Origin: Paenibacillus brevis
GTDB taxonomy: Bacteria; Bacillota; Bacilli; Paenibacillales; Paenibacillaceae
Direction: 5' to 3'
Assembly: GCF_018919145.1 (NCBI RefSeq)
Contig: NZ_JAHLQJ010000011.1
Span: forward strand, 62,001-126,000
DNA length: 64,000 bases
Part shown: positions 52,687-61,108 of the stretch, one piece after another
Layout: each line of letters starts with the position of its first letter
Position numbering within the stretch: position 1 is the first letter of the stretch
Translations under genes and position numbers: made by a program
Notes under the pieces: model-generated
Told to the model about the DNA's origin: nothing
Seen by the model: the letters and a program-made list of their open reading frames with translations, nothing else
The model's database searches: none

Positions 52687-55119
52687 ATGAACGCAGCAAA
52701 AGAGAAACTGGTGGTAATAGGCAACGGGATGGCCGGAATCAGCACCGTGGAGCAAATTTTAAAGTTGACTACGAAATTCGATATCACGGTCTTCGGGAGC
52801 GAGCCTCACCCGAACTATAACCGGATCATGCTGTCCTATGTGCTTGAAGGAAGCAAGACCATCGATGATATCGTCCTAAATGATCTGCATTGGTATGAAG
52901 ATAACGGCATTAAGCTCCATATGGGTACGGCTGTATCCAGAATCGATGAGCAGAGTAAGGAAGTCGTGACCGAGCAGGGCATGAGAGTTCCTTATGACAA
53001 GGTGTTAATCGCGACAGGCTCGAATTCATTTATTCTGCCGATTCCAGGCAGTGACAAAGAGGGCGTTGTCGGCTTCCGGGATATCGCAGATTGCAATCAG
53101 ATGCTGGAAGCGGCAAAATCCTACCGTAAGGCAGCCGTTATCGGCGGGGGCTTGCTTGGGCTGGAGGCAGCAAAGGGTCTTGTTCAATTGGGGATGGACG
53201 TCACAGTGGTTCACCTGATGGAAGACTTAATGGAGCGTCAGCTTGATCATCAGGCTGCATCCATGTTGAAGGCAGAGCTGGAGCGTCAAGGCATTAAGTT
53301 TAAGATGGGTGCGCAAACGTCCGAGCTTTTGGGTGATGCCCGGGTCAGCGGATTGCGATTTGCCGACGATACGGTACTGGAAGCGGAGTTCGTTGTGATG
53401 GCAGTCGGAATAAAGCCGAATGTAGCTGTAGCCCGTGAAAGCGGGATTACCGTCAATCGGGGAATCGTAGTGAACGACTATATGCAAACTTCTATGGAAG
53501 GTGTCTATTCCGTAGGTGAATGCACCGAGCACCGGGGAACCTGTTACGGCCTGGTGGCGCCTCTATTTGAACAAGGCTCTATTCTTGCTAAGCATATCTG
53601 TGGAGTGGATACCGCCCCTTATGAGGGATCCGTCATGTCCACGAAGTTGAAAATATCAGGTGTTGATGTGTTCTCGACCGGCGCATTTATCGATGGACCG
53701 GAGCATACGGTTATTTCCAATAAAGATGACTGGAAACGCACCTACAAGAAAATCTTGCTGCAGGACGGTATCATCGTAGGCGCAGTGTTATTCGGTGATA
53801 TTGATGATGCAAATGAGCTTCAGAAGCTGGTGAAGAACAAAGCAGAGATGACCGACGAGCTGTATGCTTCTCTGATGGGTACAGGCTGCTGCGGCGGAGG
53901 AAAGAAGACAGCTGCTGTTGAGACCATGCCGGATGAAGAGATCGTCTGCGGCTGTAATGGGGTAACCAAAGGAACGATTGTAGATGTCATTACCAATCAA
54001 GGCTTGACTACTGTCGACGAAATTAAGGCTTGTACCGGGGCAACCCGTTCCTGCGGAGGCTGTAAGCCAGTCGTAGAGCAGATTTTACAATATGTGCTTG
54101 GCGACGGCTTTACTGCGGCTACCAAGCAGGGTATTTGCGGCTGTACGACCTTAAGCCGGGATGAAATCGTGGCAGAGATTCAGGAGAAGGGCCTGCAGAC
54201 GACGAAGGAAGTCATGAATGTACTGGGCTGGAGCCAACCGGAGGGATGCTCGAAATGCCGTCCGGCACTGAACTACTACCTTGGAATGCTGTATCCTGAC
54301 ACCCATGAGGACGAGAAGCCATCCCGCTTCGTTAACGAGCGGATGGCGGCCAATATCCAGAAGGACGGGACATATACAGTCGTGCCGCGGATGTATGGCG
54401 GAGTTACAACGCCAGAAGAACTCAAGCGCATTGCAGATGTATCGTTGAAGTATGATGTGAAGGTTGTCAAGGTAACCGGAGGTCAGCGCCTTGACCTGAT
54501 CGGCGTGAAGAAGGAAGACCTGCCTAAGGTATGGGAAGAGCTGGATATGCCTTCCGGTTATGCCTATGCCAAGTCGCTCCGTACCGTAAAAACCTGCGTA
54601 GGCTCACAGTTCTGCCGCTTTGGAACCCAGGATTCCATGGGGATGGGCGCGATTCTGGAGCGCAAGTTCGAACGGCTTGATTTCCCGGCCAAATTCAAGA
54701 TGGCAGTTAACGGCTGTCCGCGGAACTGCGCGGAATCGTGCACGAAGGATATCGGAATCGTCGGAAATGATGGCGGATGGGAAATCTTTGTCGGCGGGAA
54801 CGGGGGGATCAAGGCACGTCTTGCAGATCCGCTCTGCAAGGTGAAGACGGATGATGAGCTGATCGAAATCGTTGGCGCAATTATGCAGTATTATCGTGAG
54901 AGCGGCAATTATTTAGAGAGAACCTCGGAGTGGGTGGAACGAATCGGATTAGATGCGATTAAAGCGAATGTCGTTGATGATCACGAGAACCGGAAGGCAT
55001 TGATGGAACGAATCGAGTTCGCGCTTCAGCAGGTAGAAGACCCTTGGAAGAAGATGCTGAATGATACGGAGCATCGGGAGAAGCTGTACAATCGCCTGGA
55101 AATGAGCAATCAGCTGTAA
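52687..55119 (+). CDS. nirB: Assimilatory-type NADH nitrite reductase, large subunit
   Basis: An 810-residue enzyme reducing nitrite to ammonium with six electrons from NAD(P)H. The FAD/NADH domains (about 1-400) contain VVIGNGMAGIST and AVIGGGLLGLEAA. Two BFD-like [2Fe-2S] regions follow (CGCNGVTKG, CGGCKP; CGCTTLSRD, CSKCRP). The C-terminal siroheme-4Fe4S domain has its four ligands as C-x5-C (CVGSQFC) and C-x3-C (CPRNC). The ATG follows GAGGAGGTAG. An Fnr box upstream indicates expression without oxygen. Confidence 0.95.
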   Translation: MNAAKEKLVVIGNGMAGISTVEQILKLTTKFDITVFGSEPHPNYNRIMLSYVLEGSKTIDDIVLNDLHWYEDNGIKLHMGTAVSRIDEQSKEVVTEQGMRVPYDKVLIATGSNSFILPIPGSDKEGVVGFRDIADCNQMLEAAKSYRKAAVIGGGLLGLEAAKGLVQLGMDVTVVHLMEDLMERQLDHQAASMLKAELERQGIKFKMGAQTSELLGDARVSGLRFADDTVLEAEFVVMAVGIKPNVAVARESGITVNRGIVVNDYMQTSMEGVYSVGECTEHRGTCYGLVAPLFEQGSILAKHICGVDTAPYEGSVMSTKLKISGVDVFSTGAFIDGPEHTVISNKDDWKRTYKKILLQDGIIVGAVLFGDIDDANELQKLVKNKAEMTDELYASLMGTGCCGGGKKTAAVETMPDEEIVCGCNGVTKGTIVDVITNQGLTTVDEIKACTGATRSCGGCKPVVEQILQYVLGDGFTAATKQGICGCTTLSRDEIVAEIQEKGLQTTKEVMNVLGWSQPEGCSKCRPALNYYLGMLYPDTHEDEKPSRFVNERMAANIQKDGTYTVVPRMYGGVTTPEELKRIADVSLKYDVKVVKVTGGQRLDLIGVKKEDLPKVWEELDMPSGYAYAKSLRTVKTCVGSQFCRFGTQDSMGMGAILERKFERLDFPAKFKMAVNGCPRNCAESCTKDIGIVGNDGGWEIFVGGNGGIKARLADPLCKVKTDDELIEIVGAIMQYYRESGNYLERTSEWVERIGLDAIKANVVDDHENRKALMERIEFALQQVEDPWKKMLNDTEHREKLYNRLEMSNQL

Positions 55120-55147
55120 ATTGTGAGATGGAGAGGAGAAATGAAAT

Positions 55148-55501
55148 ATGAACATGGAGAAAGAGAACAGTCTTCAATTCTATGCTGCGGGGTCAGTCGA
55201 TGAGTTTCTATTGCAGATTGGACGGGTCGTGGAAATCAACGGACAGGAAATTGCCGTCTTTCCGCTTTCCGATGGACGGATCTTTGCCGCTTTGAACCAG
55301 AGCCCGCATCCGAAGGGCGGACCGCTTGCGGAAGGGATCTTGTCCGGACATTACTTATATGATCCGCTGTACGACTGGAAGATTGACTTGACTACCGGAT
55401 TGGTGCAGGCTCCCGATACGGGCCAAGCTAGCATGTGCCGGGTGAAGGTGGAGAACGGTCAAGTATGGATCGCATTCGAACAGCAGCTCCAAATGACATA
55501 G
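55148..55501 (+). CDS. nirD: Nitrite reductase small subunit
   Basis: A 117-residue Rieske-fold NirD subunit. The iron-sulfur ligands of true Rieske proteins are missing, as usual in NirD; one His remains in NQSPHPKGGPLAEG. LYDPLYDWKIDLTTG is the family signature. It supports NirB structurally. It lies 28 bases after nirB; ATG 55148 or 55154 are both possible, behind GAGAGGAG. Confidence 0.93.
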   Translation: MNMEKENSLQFYAAGSVDEFLLQIGRVVEINGQEIAVFPLSDGRIFAALNQSPHPKGGPLAEGILSGHYLYDPLYDWKIDLTTGLVQAPDTGQASMCRVKVENGQVWIAFEQQLQMT

Positions 55502-55516
55502 ACGGAGGGGATCTCC

Positions 55517-56317
55517 ATGTTTACACAAAATGTTGAAGCCATCGTAGAAGCCGCGGTCAAAAAAAGAGATCTGATGAACGAGAGTCTGTCAAGATATATG
55601 GTGGCAGCCATGCTCGCCGGCGCTTATGTCGGACTCGGAATTATTCTGATCTTTTCGGTAGGCGCACCATTTGCAGCAGTCAAGTCACCGTTTCAGCCCA
55701 TGGTGATGGGCATGTCCTTCGGGATTGCCCTGACCCTGGTTATCTTCGCAGGCTCCGAGTTGTTTACCGGCAATAACATGTTCTTTACGGCAAGCACCTT
55801 AGCGGGAAGAACGACAATCGGGGATACCGCGAAGAACTGGACGCTGGTATTCCTCGGAAATCTTGCAGGGGCTGTTGTTCTCAGCCTCTTGATCGTAGGA
55901 ACCGGACTATTCAAGGCTGCGGGGCCGGAGCATCTGATCTTTGCCGCATCCGCGAAGAAGATGGGAGCCCCGGTCATGGAATTGTTCTTCCGCGGCATTT
56001 TGTGTAACTGGCTCGTCTGTCTCGCGATCTGGATGAGCAATCGGGCCAAGGATGATATCAGCAAGCTGATTCTGATCTGGTGGTGTCTCTATGCCTTTAT
56101 CGCAAGCGGCTATGAGCACAGCGTAGCGAATATGACGCTGCTCAGCCTTTCCTTGCTGCTGCCTAATCACCCGGATACCGTTACGCTGGCCGGCTGGCTG
56201 CATAATATGATTCCGGTGACACTCGGCAATATCGTTGGGGGCGCTATCTTCGTCGGCATGGCTTACTGGTTCATCTCACCGGTTCGCAAGAAGGAGAAAG
56301 CACGTAAAGCGGCTTAA
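55517..56317 (+). CDS. nirC: Formate/nitrite transporter (NirC type)
   Basis: A 266-residue FNT-family channel with six transmembrane segments. Typical features are AGAYVGLG in the first helix, AGSELFTGNNM, and ASGYEHSVANM with the central-pore His. Its place after nirBD points to nitrite uptake or export. GGAGGGG precedes the ATG. The C-terminus is basic and cytosolic. Confidence 0.93.
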   Translation: MFTQNVEAIVEAAVKKRDLMNESLSRYMVAAMLAGAYVGLGIILIFSVGAPFAAVKSPFQPMVMGMSFGIALTLVIFAGSELFTGNNMFFTASTLAGRTTIGDTAKNWTLVFLGNLAGAVVLSLLIVGTGLFKAAGPEHLIFAASAKKMGAPVMELFFRGILCNWLVCLAIWMSNRAKDDISKLILIWWCLYAFIASGYEHSVANMTLLSLSLLLPNHPDTVTLAGWLHNMIPVTLGNIVGGAIFVGMAYWFISPVRKKEKARKAA

Positions 56318-56335
56318 GTGATCTGTGCACTGGGA

Positions 56336-56365
56336 ACGTGTGAAGTGTGCTTATGATCGCGAGAG
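56336..56365 (-). repeat. R2 fragment (truncated copy 3b)
   Basis: ACGTGTGAAGTGTGCTTATG followed by ATCGC is the inverted right end of R2 (compare GCGATCGTAAGTACACTTCA in copy 2). The rest of this copy is not recognisable. Confidence 0.6.
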
Positions 56366-56404
56366 CGCAGTGAATGTGAGGTAGGCTGACGTTTCTCCGT
56401 ACTG

Positions 56405-56536
56405 GGGGTAACATGTGAAGGTCGCCTTCAATCGCTGTTGTTCGCGGATTCTTTGATTGAATACAATCAGAATTTGCAGGAATCCGCTTACAAAGGCGAA
56501 CGCTTCGCTTCTGCAGCAACCTTCACACTTATACCC
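56405..56536 (-). repeat. R2 repeat, copy 3 (inverted)
   Basis: Read on the minus strand it runs from GGGTATAAGTGTGAAGG to CCTTCACATGTTACCCCC, with the core GCGTTCGCCTTTGTAAGCGG and AATCCGCGAACAACAGCG. The inner ends are kept; the outer AAGTTGAA ends are absent. Confidence 0.82.
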
Positions 56537-56870
56537 TTATTACGCAGACTCTTGAGCTCGGCTTTACATGTGCCGCGATGCAATATAGTACTGATATAGC
56601 CGCCATACGGCTGCTATATGGCAGAAGACACTCTATGCATCACTGCATCAGTCGCGCTGCTTCCTGCTTCACATGCCGAAATAGCTTGGAGTGTTGGTCA
56701 GGCGAAGTTCGGCGCAAGGCAGGAGCATCGTGGGATTGGAGCGCAATGTTAATTGCGGCGAGCTGTATCCTGCTTGCGTGATGCCCCAAGCAACAAGCTT
56801 ATTGCAGTGCAGCGTAAGGCGCAGCTATATGCAAACTGCATTGTAGTTAAACTGCAAGGGCGAAGTAGCC
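56537..56870. other. Intergenic stretch without recognisable gene
   Basis: Between two R2 copies. A small hairpin (GATATAGCCGCCATACGGCTGCTATAT, counted over 56592-56618) is the only structure seen. Short open frames here have no ribosome binding site or family features. Confidence 0.5.
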
Positions 56871-56990
56871 GGGGCATAAGTGTGAAGGTAAAAGCTTTCT
56901 GTAAGAAAGCTGCTTCGGAAGCATAGAGCGTCATAATGAAAGAAATCCGCGAACAACAGCGATCGTAGCAACTCTTCACACGTTGCCCCC
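56871..56990 (+). repeat. R2 repeat, copy 4
   Basis: GGGGCATAAGTGTGAAGG to CTTCACACGTTGCCCC, with AAATCCGCGAACAACAGCG and GATCGTAG inside, and the hairpin AGCTTTCTGTAAGAAAGCT also found in copy 1. This is a short version lacking the GCGTTCGCC arm. Confidence 0.82.
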
Positions 56991-57045
56991 TTAACTCGCC
57001 CTCTAATGTTTAACCGCTCTCCGTGTATTGATTGCGCACTAACAG

Positions 57046-57081
57046 AAAAAAGGCCTCCCGCTGTTGGGAAGGCCCTTTTTA
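57046..57081 (-). terminator. Terminator of fnr
   Basis: On the minus strand AAAAAGGGCCTTCCC / GGGAGGCCTTTTTT around a 6-base loop, one bulge, 40 bases after the fnr stop. Confidence 0.82.
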
Positions 57082-57120
57082 AAGTAGCACGTTAAGTTAA
57101 GTCCGGCAGCATTGAAGAGA

Positions 57121-57837
57121 TTAGATCCGGCAGATTTCATTCGGACAGAGCTCGCAGTGGCAAATATCCTGCAGCATTACCAGATCCTTGATAACAATCA
57201 TGCCGTTATCATACTCCAGCGCATCTTTTTTACGAAGATCACTCAGCATCCGGTTGACGCTTTCACGGGTTGCGCCAATCATATTGGACAAATCCGTATG
57301 GGTGATTTTCTTATTGATCAGAATGTTCTCACCATGCTGTTCACCGTAAGTATTGCTTAGACGAATCAGGGTAGAGCAAAGCGCGCCCGGCTTCCCGTAC
57401 ATCATCAGATCGCGGAATTTCGTCTGTGTCAATCGGTGATGGATGCCCATCCATTTCATGAAATCAATCGCAAAATCGCAGTGCTGGCAGATCATGATCT
57501 CCAGATCCTTCTGCTCGATAACGCCAACCTCACTGTCCTCAATGACTTCGGCAGTGAAGCTGTGCTTGGTGCTAAAGAAAGGATCCGCCTGACCCACCAT
57601 ATCTCCGCGGCCGTACATGTAGAGGATCAGTTCTTTGCCTTCATCGGTAGACTTGGTCAGCTTGACACGCCCGCGTTTAACATAAAATAGTTTATCGGAA
57701 AAGTCGCCTTCCCAGAAAAGATGCGTTCCCTCAGGGTACGCTTTTTCTTTCATCGTGACAAGGAGACGGTTGAAGTTTTGCTCGGTAAAACAGCTCGTAT
57801 TGCCGCGGGGCAGAGTGACGCTCATCATTTCGCTCAT
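57121..57837 (-). CDS. fnr: Anaerobic regulator Fnr (Bacillus type)
   Basis: A 238-residue Crp/Fnr protein. The N-terminal sensor barrel (about 20-140) and the HTH THTDLSNMIGATRESVNRML (about 180-200) are clear. The C-terminus ends CHCELCPNEICRI, giving cysteines spaced C-x-C-x2-C-x4-C; Bacillus Fnr binds its oxygen-labile 4Fe-4S cluster through C-terminal cysteines of this kind, unlike E. coli FNR. AAAGGGGAAAT precedes the ATG. It sits between nirC and adhE, with Fnr boxes before nirB, adhE and pflB, so the regulator is encoded within its own regulon. Confidence 0.93.
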   Translation of the reverse strand: MSEMMSVTLPRGNTSCFTEQNFNRLLVTMKEKAYPEGTHLFWEGDFSDKLFYVKRGRVKLTKSTDEGKELILYMYGRGDMVGQADPFFSTKHSFTAEVIEDSEVGVIEQKDLEIMICQHCDFAIDFMKWMGIHHRLTQTKFRDLMMYGKPGALCSTLIRLSNTYGEQHGENILINKKITHTDLSNMIGATRESVNRMLSDLRKKDALEYDNGMIVIKDLVMLQDICHCELCPNEICRI

Positions 57838-57885
57838 TATGGATTTCCCCTTTGTGTTCCAAATTTTTCTGAAAATTTTAAATTA

Positions 57886-57891
57886 ATTATA
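57886..57891 (-). promoter_or_regulatory. -10 element of fnr
   Basis: TATAAT on the minus strand, about 50 bases before the fnr start. The -35 is weak (GTCTCA). The Fnr box at 57952-57967 would be centred near -80 for this promoter. Confidence 0.45.
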
Positions 57892-57951
57892 TAACTTTTT
57901 TAGAGTTTTGAGACGCATAGAAGTCCTTAAAAAGTGTCGAAATTTCAACAT

Positions 57952-57967
57952 TGTGACTAATTTCACT
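57952..57967. promoter_or_regulatory. Fnr box in the fnr-adhE divergent region
   Basis: TGTGA-CTAATT-TCACT matches nine of ten fixed positions of TGTGA-N6-TCACA. It may serve fnr, adhE or both. Confidence 0.65.
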
Positions 57968-58088
57968 TTAATGGTGAAATGATATTTCTCACAATACAAG
58001 AAAAAGAATAAGGAGTCAAAGACAAAAATTGTAAATTACAACTGAAAATTCGAACATTCTATTGAAAGTTTTCATTTATTTTATAGTA

Positions 58089-58132
58089 CGTGAAAAAATT
58101 CACTATACAAACTAAAAAAGCTGTGATATGCT
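58089..58132 (+). promoter_or_regulatory. adhE promoter with Fnr or Rex site
   Basis: TATGCT (58127-58132) with TATACA 17 bases upstream is the best promoter. CGTGA-AAAAAT-TCACT (58089-58104) is centred about 42 bases before its start, the classic activating position. The inner GTGAA-N4-TTCAC also fits the Rex (NADH sensor) consensus, so Fnr and Rex cannot be told apart here. Confidence 0.62.
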
Positions 58133-58177
58133 TTAACCATAAAGAGAAGCGCAAAGCTTCATTAGGACACACTCCTA

Positions 58178-58193
58178 AGTGAAAAAAATCACT
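58178..58193 (+). promoter_or_regulatory. Third Fnr-like palindrome before adhE
   Basis: AGTGA-AAAAAA-TCACT is a perfect palindrome apart from its centre, 43 bases before the adhE start codon and downstream of the predicted transcript start. It could act as a repressor site or serve another promoter. Confidence 0.55.
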
Positions 58194-58235
58194 AACATAA
58201 GGAGTTGTCCATTCCACCTTAGGAGGATGAGAGAA

Positions 58236-60851
58236 ATGGCCGTTAAAAACGAAGTGAAAGCAAACACGGAGCCTACCGCACAAGACTACATCCAGACATT
58301 GATCGACAAGGGGAAGAAAGCATCCGAAGCGTTCATGAGCATGACTCAGGAGCAAATCGACCAGATCGTACAGGCTATGGCACTGGCAGGACTCGACAAG
58401 CATATGTACCTTGCTAAGATGGCGGTTGAAGAAACCGGACGCGGCGTATACGAAGACAAAATTATCAAGAACATGTTTGCAACGGAGTATATCCACAACA
58501 GCATCAAATACAACAAGACCGTCGGCGTGATTGAAGATAATCCTTATGAAAGCTTCCAGAAGATCGCTGAGCCTGTCGGCATTATCATGGGGATTACGCC
58601 GGTAACCAACCCGACATCCACTACCATCTTTAAAGCGATGATCGCGATCAAGACACGCAACCCGATTATCTTTGGGTTCCATCCATCTGCACAACGCTGC
58701 AGTACGGAAGCTGCCAAGATTCTGCTCGAAGCCGCTGTGAAGCATGGCGCGCCTGCAGATTGTATTCAATGGATCGAGAATCCTTCCATGGACCGCACCA
58801 ATGCGCTGATGAATCATCCTGACGTAGCCTGCATCCTGGCAACCGGCGGATCCGCGATGGTTAAAGCGGCTTACAGCTGCGGCAAACCGGCGCTCGGCGT
58901 AGGTCCTGGTAACGTGCCTTGCTTCATTGAGAAGACTGCCGACCTGGATCAAGCGGTAAACGATTTGATTCTCTCGAAGACGTTTGACAATGGCATGATC
59001 TGTGCCTCGGAGCAAGCGGTTATTATTGAAGAACCTATTTTCGACCAAGTGAAGAAGAAAATGATCGCAAACGGCTGCTACTTCGTTAATAAGGAAGAGG
59101 CTGCAAAATTGACTGCCGGAGCTATCATTGCTGATAAATGTGCAGTAAATCCAAGCATCGTAGGCCAACCTGCTGTGAAAATCGCTGAAATGTGCGGTAT
59201 CGACGTACCTGCAGGAACGAAGATTCTTGTCGCTGAAATCGAAGGCGTAGGACCTAAATTCCCGCTGTCGGCTGAGAAGCTGAGCCCGGTATTGGCCTGC
59301 TACAAAGTGAAAACAGCTGAACAAGGCATCGCACGTGCGCTGGAAGTGGTTCAATTCGGAGGCATGGGGCATTCGTCGGTTATTCATTCTAATAATGAAG
59401 AGATTATTCAGAAGTTCTCGGACAGCATGCCTACCTGCCGGATTTTGGTGAACCAGCCTTCGTCGCAAGGCGGTATCGGTGATATCTACAATACGAACCT
59501 GCCGTCCCTGACGCTCGGCTGCGGATCTTATGGACGCAACTCGACATCGTCGAACGTAACGGCTATCAATCTGATCAACGTGAAAAGGGTGAATCGTCGT
59601 ACCGTGAATATGCAATGGTTCAAAGTGCCGGATAAAATCTATTTCGAGAAAAATTCGACCCAATATCTTGCTAAAATGCCGGATATCAGCCGCGTATTGA
59701 TTGTAACGGACCCAATGATGGTTAAACTGGGTTATGTAGAAAGAGTGGAGCACTATCTCCGTCAACGTCAAACGCCGGTAGCGATTGAAGTATTTTCGGA
59801 TGTAGAGCCGGATCCGTCGACAACTACGGTTGAACGCGGTACTGAACTGATGGCTAAATTCCAACCGGATTGCATCATCGCTCTCGGCGGCGGATCGCCA
59901 ATGGATGCGGCCAAGGGTATGTGGCTGTTCTATGAATACCCGGATACAGATTTCCACAACCTGAAGCAAAAATTCATGGATATCCGCAAACGGACTTACA
60001 AATACCCTCGTCTGGGCCAAAAAGCAAAATTCGTAGCCATTCCTACGACTTCGGGTACAGGCTCGGAAGTAACGCCGTTCGCAGTTATTACCGATAAGAT
60101 CAATGGCAACACCAAATATCCATTGGCAGACTATGAGCTGACTCCGGACGTGGCGATCATCGATCCTGAATTTGTATATAGCTTGCCTAAAGTAGCGGTT
60201 GCTGATACAGGGATGGACGTATTGACACATGCGATTGAAGCGTATGTATCGGTAATGGCTAATGACTATACGGACGGACTTGCAATTAAGGCCATCCAAC
60301 TGGTGTTCCAATACCTGGAGAAATCGGCGCTGACTGGCGACAAGCTGGCTCGCGAAAAAATGCATAACGCTTCGACGCTCGCAGGGATGGCATTCGCGAA
60401 TGCATTCCTCGGCATCAACCATAGCCTTGCGCACAAATGGGGCGGGCAGTACCATACCGCTCATGGACGTACCAATGCCATCCTGATGCCGCATGTCATT
60501 CGCTACAATGCGAAAAAGCCTACCAAGTTCGCCGCATGGCCTAAATATACTAACTTTATAGCAGACGAACGTTATGCAGAAATCGCCCGGATTCTTGGAT
60601 TGCCTGCCCGTACAACAGAAGAAGGCGTGAAGAGTCTGATCAACGCCATCCGTGATCTGAACAAGAAGCTTGGTATTCCTGCAAGCTTCCAGGAGCTTGG
60701 ATTTGACCCAAGCGACTTCGAATCGCGGGTAGATTATCTGGCAGACCGCGCCTTTGAAGATCAATGTACAACAGCCAATCCTAAGCTGCCATTGGTTACG
60801 GAGCTGGCGGAAGTTTACCGTGATGCCTTCTACGGAAGATTTGAAGAATAA
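58236..60851 (+). CDS. adhE: Bifunctional acetaldehyde-CoA / alcohol dehydrogenase
   Basis: An 871-residue fermentation enzyme turning acetyl-CoA into ethanol in two NADH-dependent steps. The N-terminal aldehyde dehydrogenase half (about 1-440) has the catalytic Cys in NGMICASEQ. The C-terminal iron alcohol dehydrogenase half (about 460-870) has GGGSPMDAAKG and the metal site HAIEAY with NHSLAHKWGG. The ATG at 58236 lies behind AGGAGGATGAGAGAA; a frame open from 58179 starts inside an Fnr-like palindrome and is rejected as start. TTA, CTA and TCA codons are absent from the whole gene, pointing to strong codon selection. Confidence 0.95.
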   Translation: MAVKNEVKANTEPTAQDYIQTLIDKGKKASEAFMSMTQEQIDQIVQAMALAGLDKHMYLAKMAVEETGRGVYEDKIIKNMFATEYIHNSIKYNKTVGVIEDNPYESFQKIAEPVGIIMGITPVTNPTSTTIFKAMIAIKTRNPIIFGFHPSAQRCSTEAAKILLEAAVKHGAPADCIQWIENPSMDRTNALMNHPDVACILATGGSAMVKAAYSCGKPALGVGPGNVPCFIEKTADLDQAVNDLILSKTFDNGMICASEQAVIIEEPIFDQVKKKMIANGCYFVNKEEAAKLTAGAIIADKCAVNPSIVGQPAVKIAEMCGIDVPAGTKILVAEIEGVGPKFPLSAEKLSPVLACYKVKTAEQGIARALEVVQFGGMGHSSVIHSNNEEIIQKFSDSMPTCRILVNQPSSQGGIGDIYNTNLPSLTLGCGSYGRNSTSSNVTAINLINVKRVNRRTVNMQWFKVPDKIYFEKNSTQYLAKMPDISRVLIVTDPMMVKLGYVERVEHYLRQRQTPVAIEVFSDVEPDPSTTTVERGTELMAKFQPDCIIALGGGSPMDAAKGMWLFYEYPDTDFHNLKQKFMDIRKRTYKYPRLGQKAKFVAIPTTSGTGSEVTPFAVITDKINGNTKYPLADYELTPDVAIIDPEFVYSLPKVAVADTGMDVLTHAIEAYVSVMANDYTDGLAIKAIQLVFQYLEKSALTGDKLAREKMHNASTLAGMAFANAFLGINHSLAHKWGGQYHTAHGRTNAILMPHVIRYNAKKPTKFAAWPKYTNFIADERYAEIARILGLPARTTEEGVKSLINAIRDLNKKLGIPASFQELGFDPSDFESRVDYLADRAFEDQCTTANPKLPLVTELAEVYRDAFYGRFEE

Positions 60852-60872
60852 GTGAACAAATAAGATGAAAAA

Positions 60873-60909
60873 AGTGACAAATATCACCTCGAAAGTGATA
60901 TTTGTCACA
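60873..60909 (+). promoter_or_regulatory. Mirror-image pair of Fnr boxes upstream of pflB
   Basis: AGTGA-CAAATA-TCACC (60873-60888) and AGTGA-TATTTG-TCACA (60894-60909). Their cores GTGACAAATATCAC and GTGATATTTGTCAC are exact reverse complements, 21 bp apart centre to centre (two helical turns). The second is centred about 40 bases before the start predicted from TATAAT at 60929. In RNA the pair would form a perfect 14-bp hairpin just after adhE. Confidence 0.78.
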
Positions 60910-60928
60910 ATCTTTATATGGGGATTAT

Positions 60929-60934
60929 TATAAT
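60929..60934 (+). promoter_or_regulatory. -10 element of pflB promoter 1
   Basis: Consensus TATAAT at the right distance from the Fnr pair; no -35 consensus, as expected for an Fnr-activated promoter. The leader to pflB is about 165 nt. Confidence 0.6.
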
Positions 60935-61017
60935 ATAAAGCTATAAATGATCCCTAATAGAAAAGGTAAGTACGGTGGATATAAAATTTATTCGCTGAGG
61001 CTTACCAGTGTCAGAAA

Positions 61018-61033
61018 TGTGAAAAGTATCACA
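61018..61033 (+). promoter_or_regulatory. Perfect Fnr box, pflB promoter 2
   Basis: TGTGA-AAAGTA-TCACA matches every fixed position of the Fnr consensus. TATATA at 61059 could be the -10 of a second promoter, giving a start about 45 bases from the box centre, slightly longer than ideal. Confidence 0.72.
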
Positions 61034-61108
61034 AATTTTAGGGATCACAAGGCGCGGATATATAACCTTCAACCCGCGTACTTTAAACTATAAATGGAGG
61101 GAATAAAG

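Noticed and set aside
56578-56781. 67-codon frame between R2 copies
   Set aside because: No ribosome binding site; Cys/Arg-rich random-looking translation in a repeat-rich gap.
58059-60908. 949-codon open frame on the minus strand across adhE
   Set aside because: It is aligned codon for codon with adhE and exists because adhE has no TTA, CTA or TCA codons. It has no ribosome binding site or recognisable domain.
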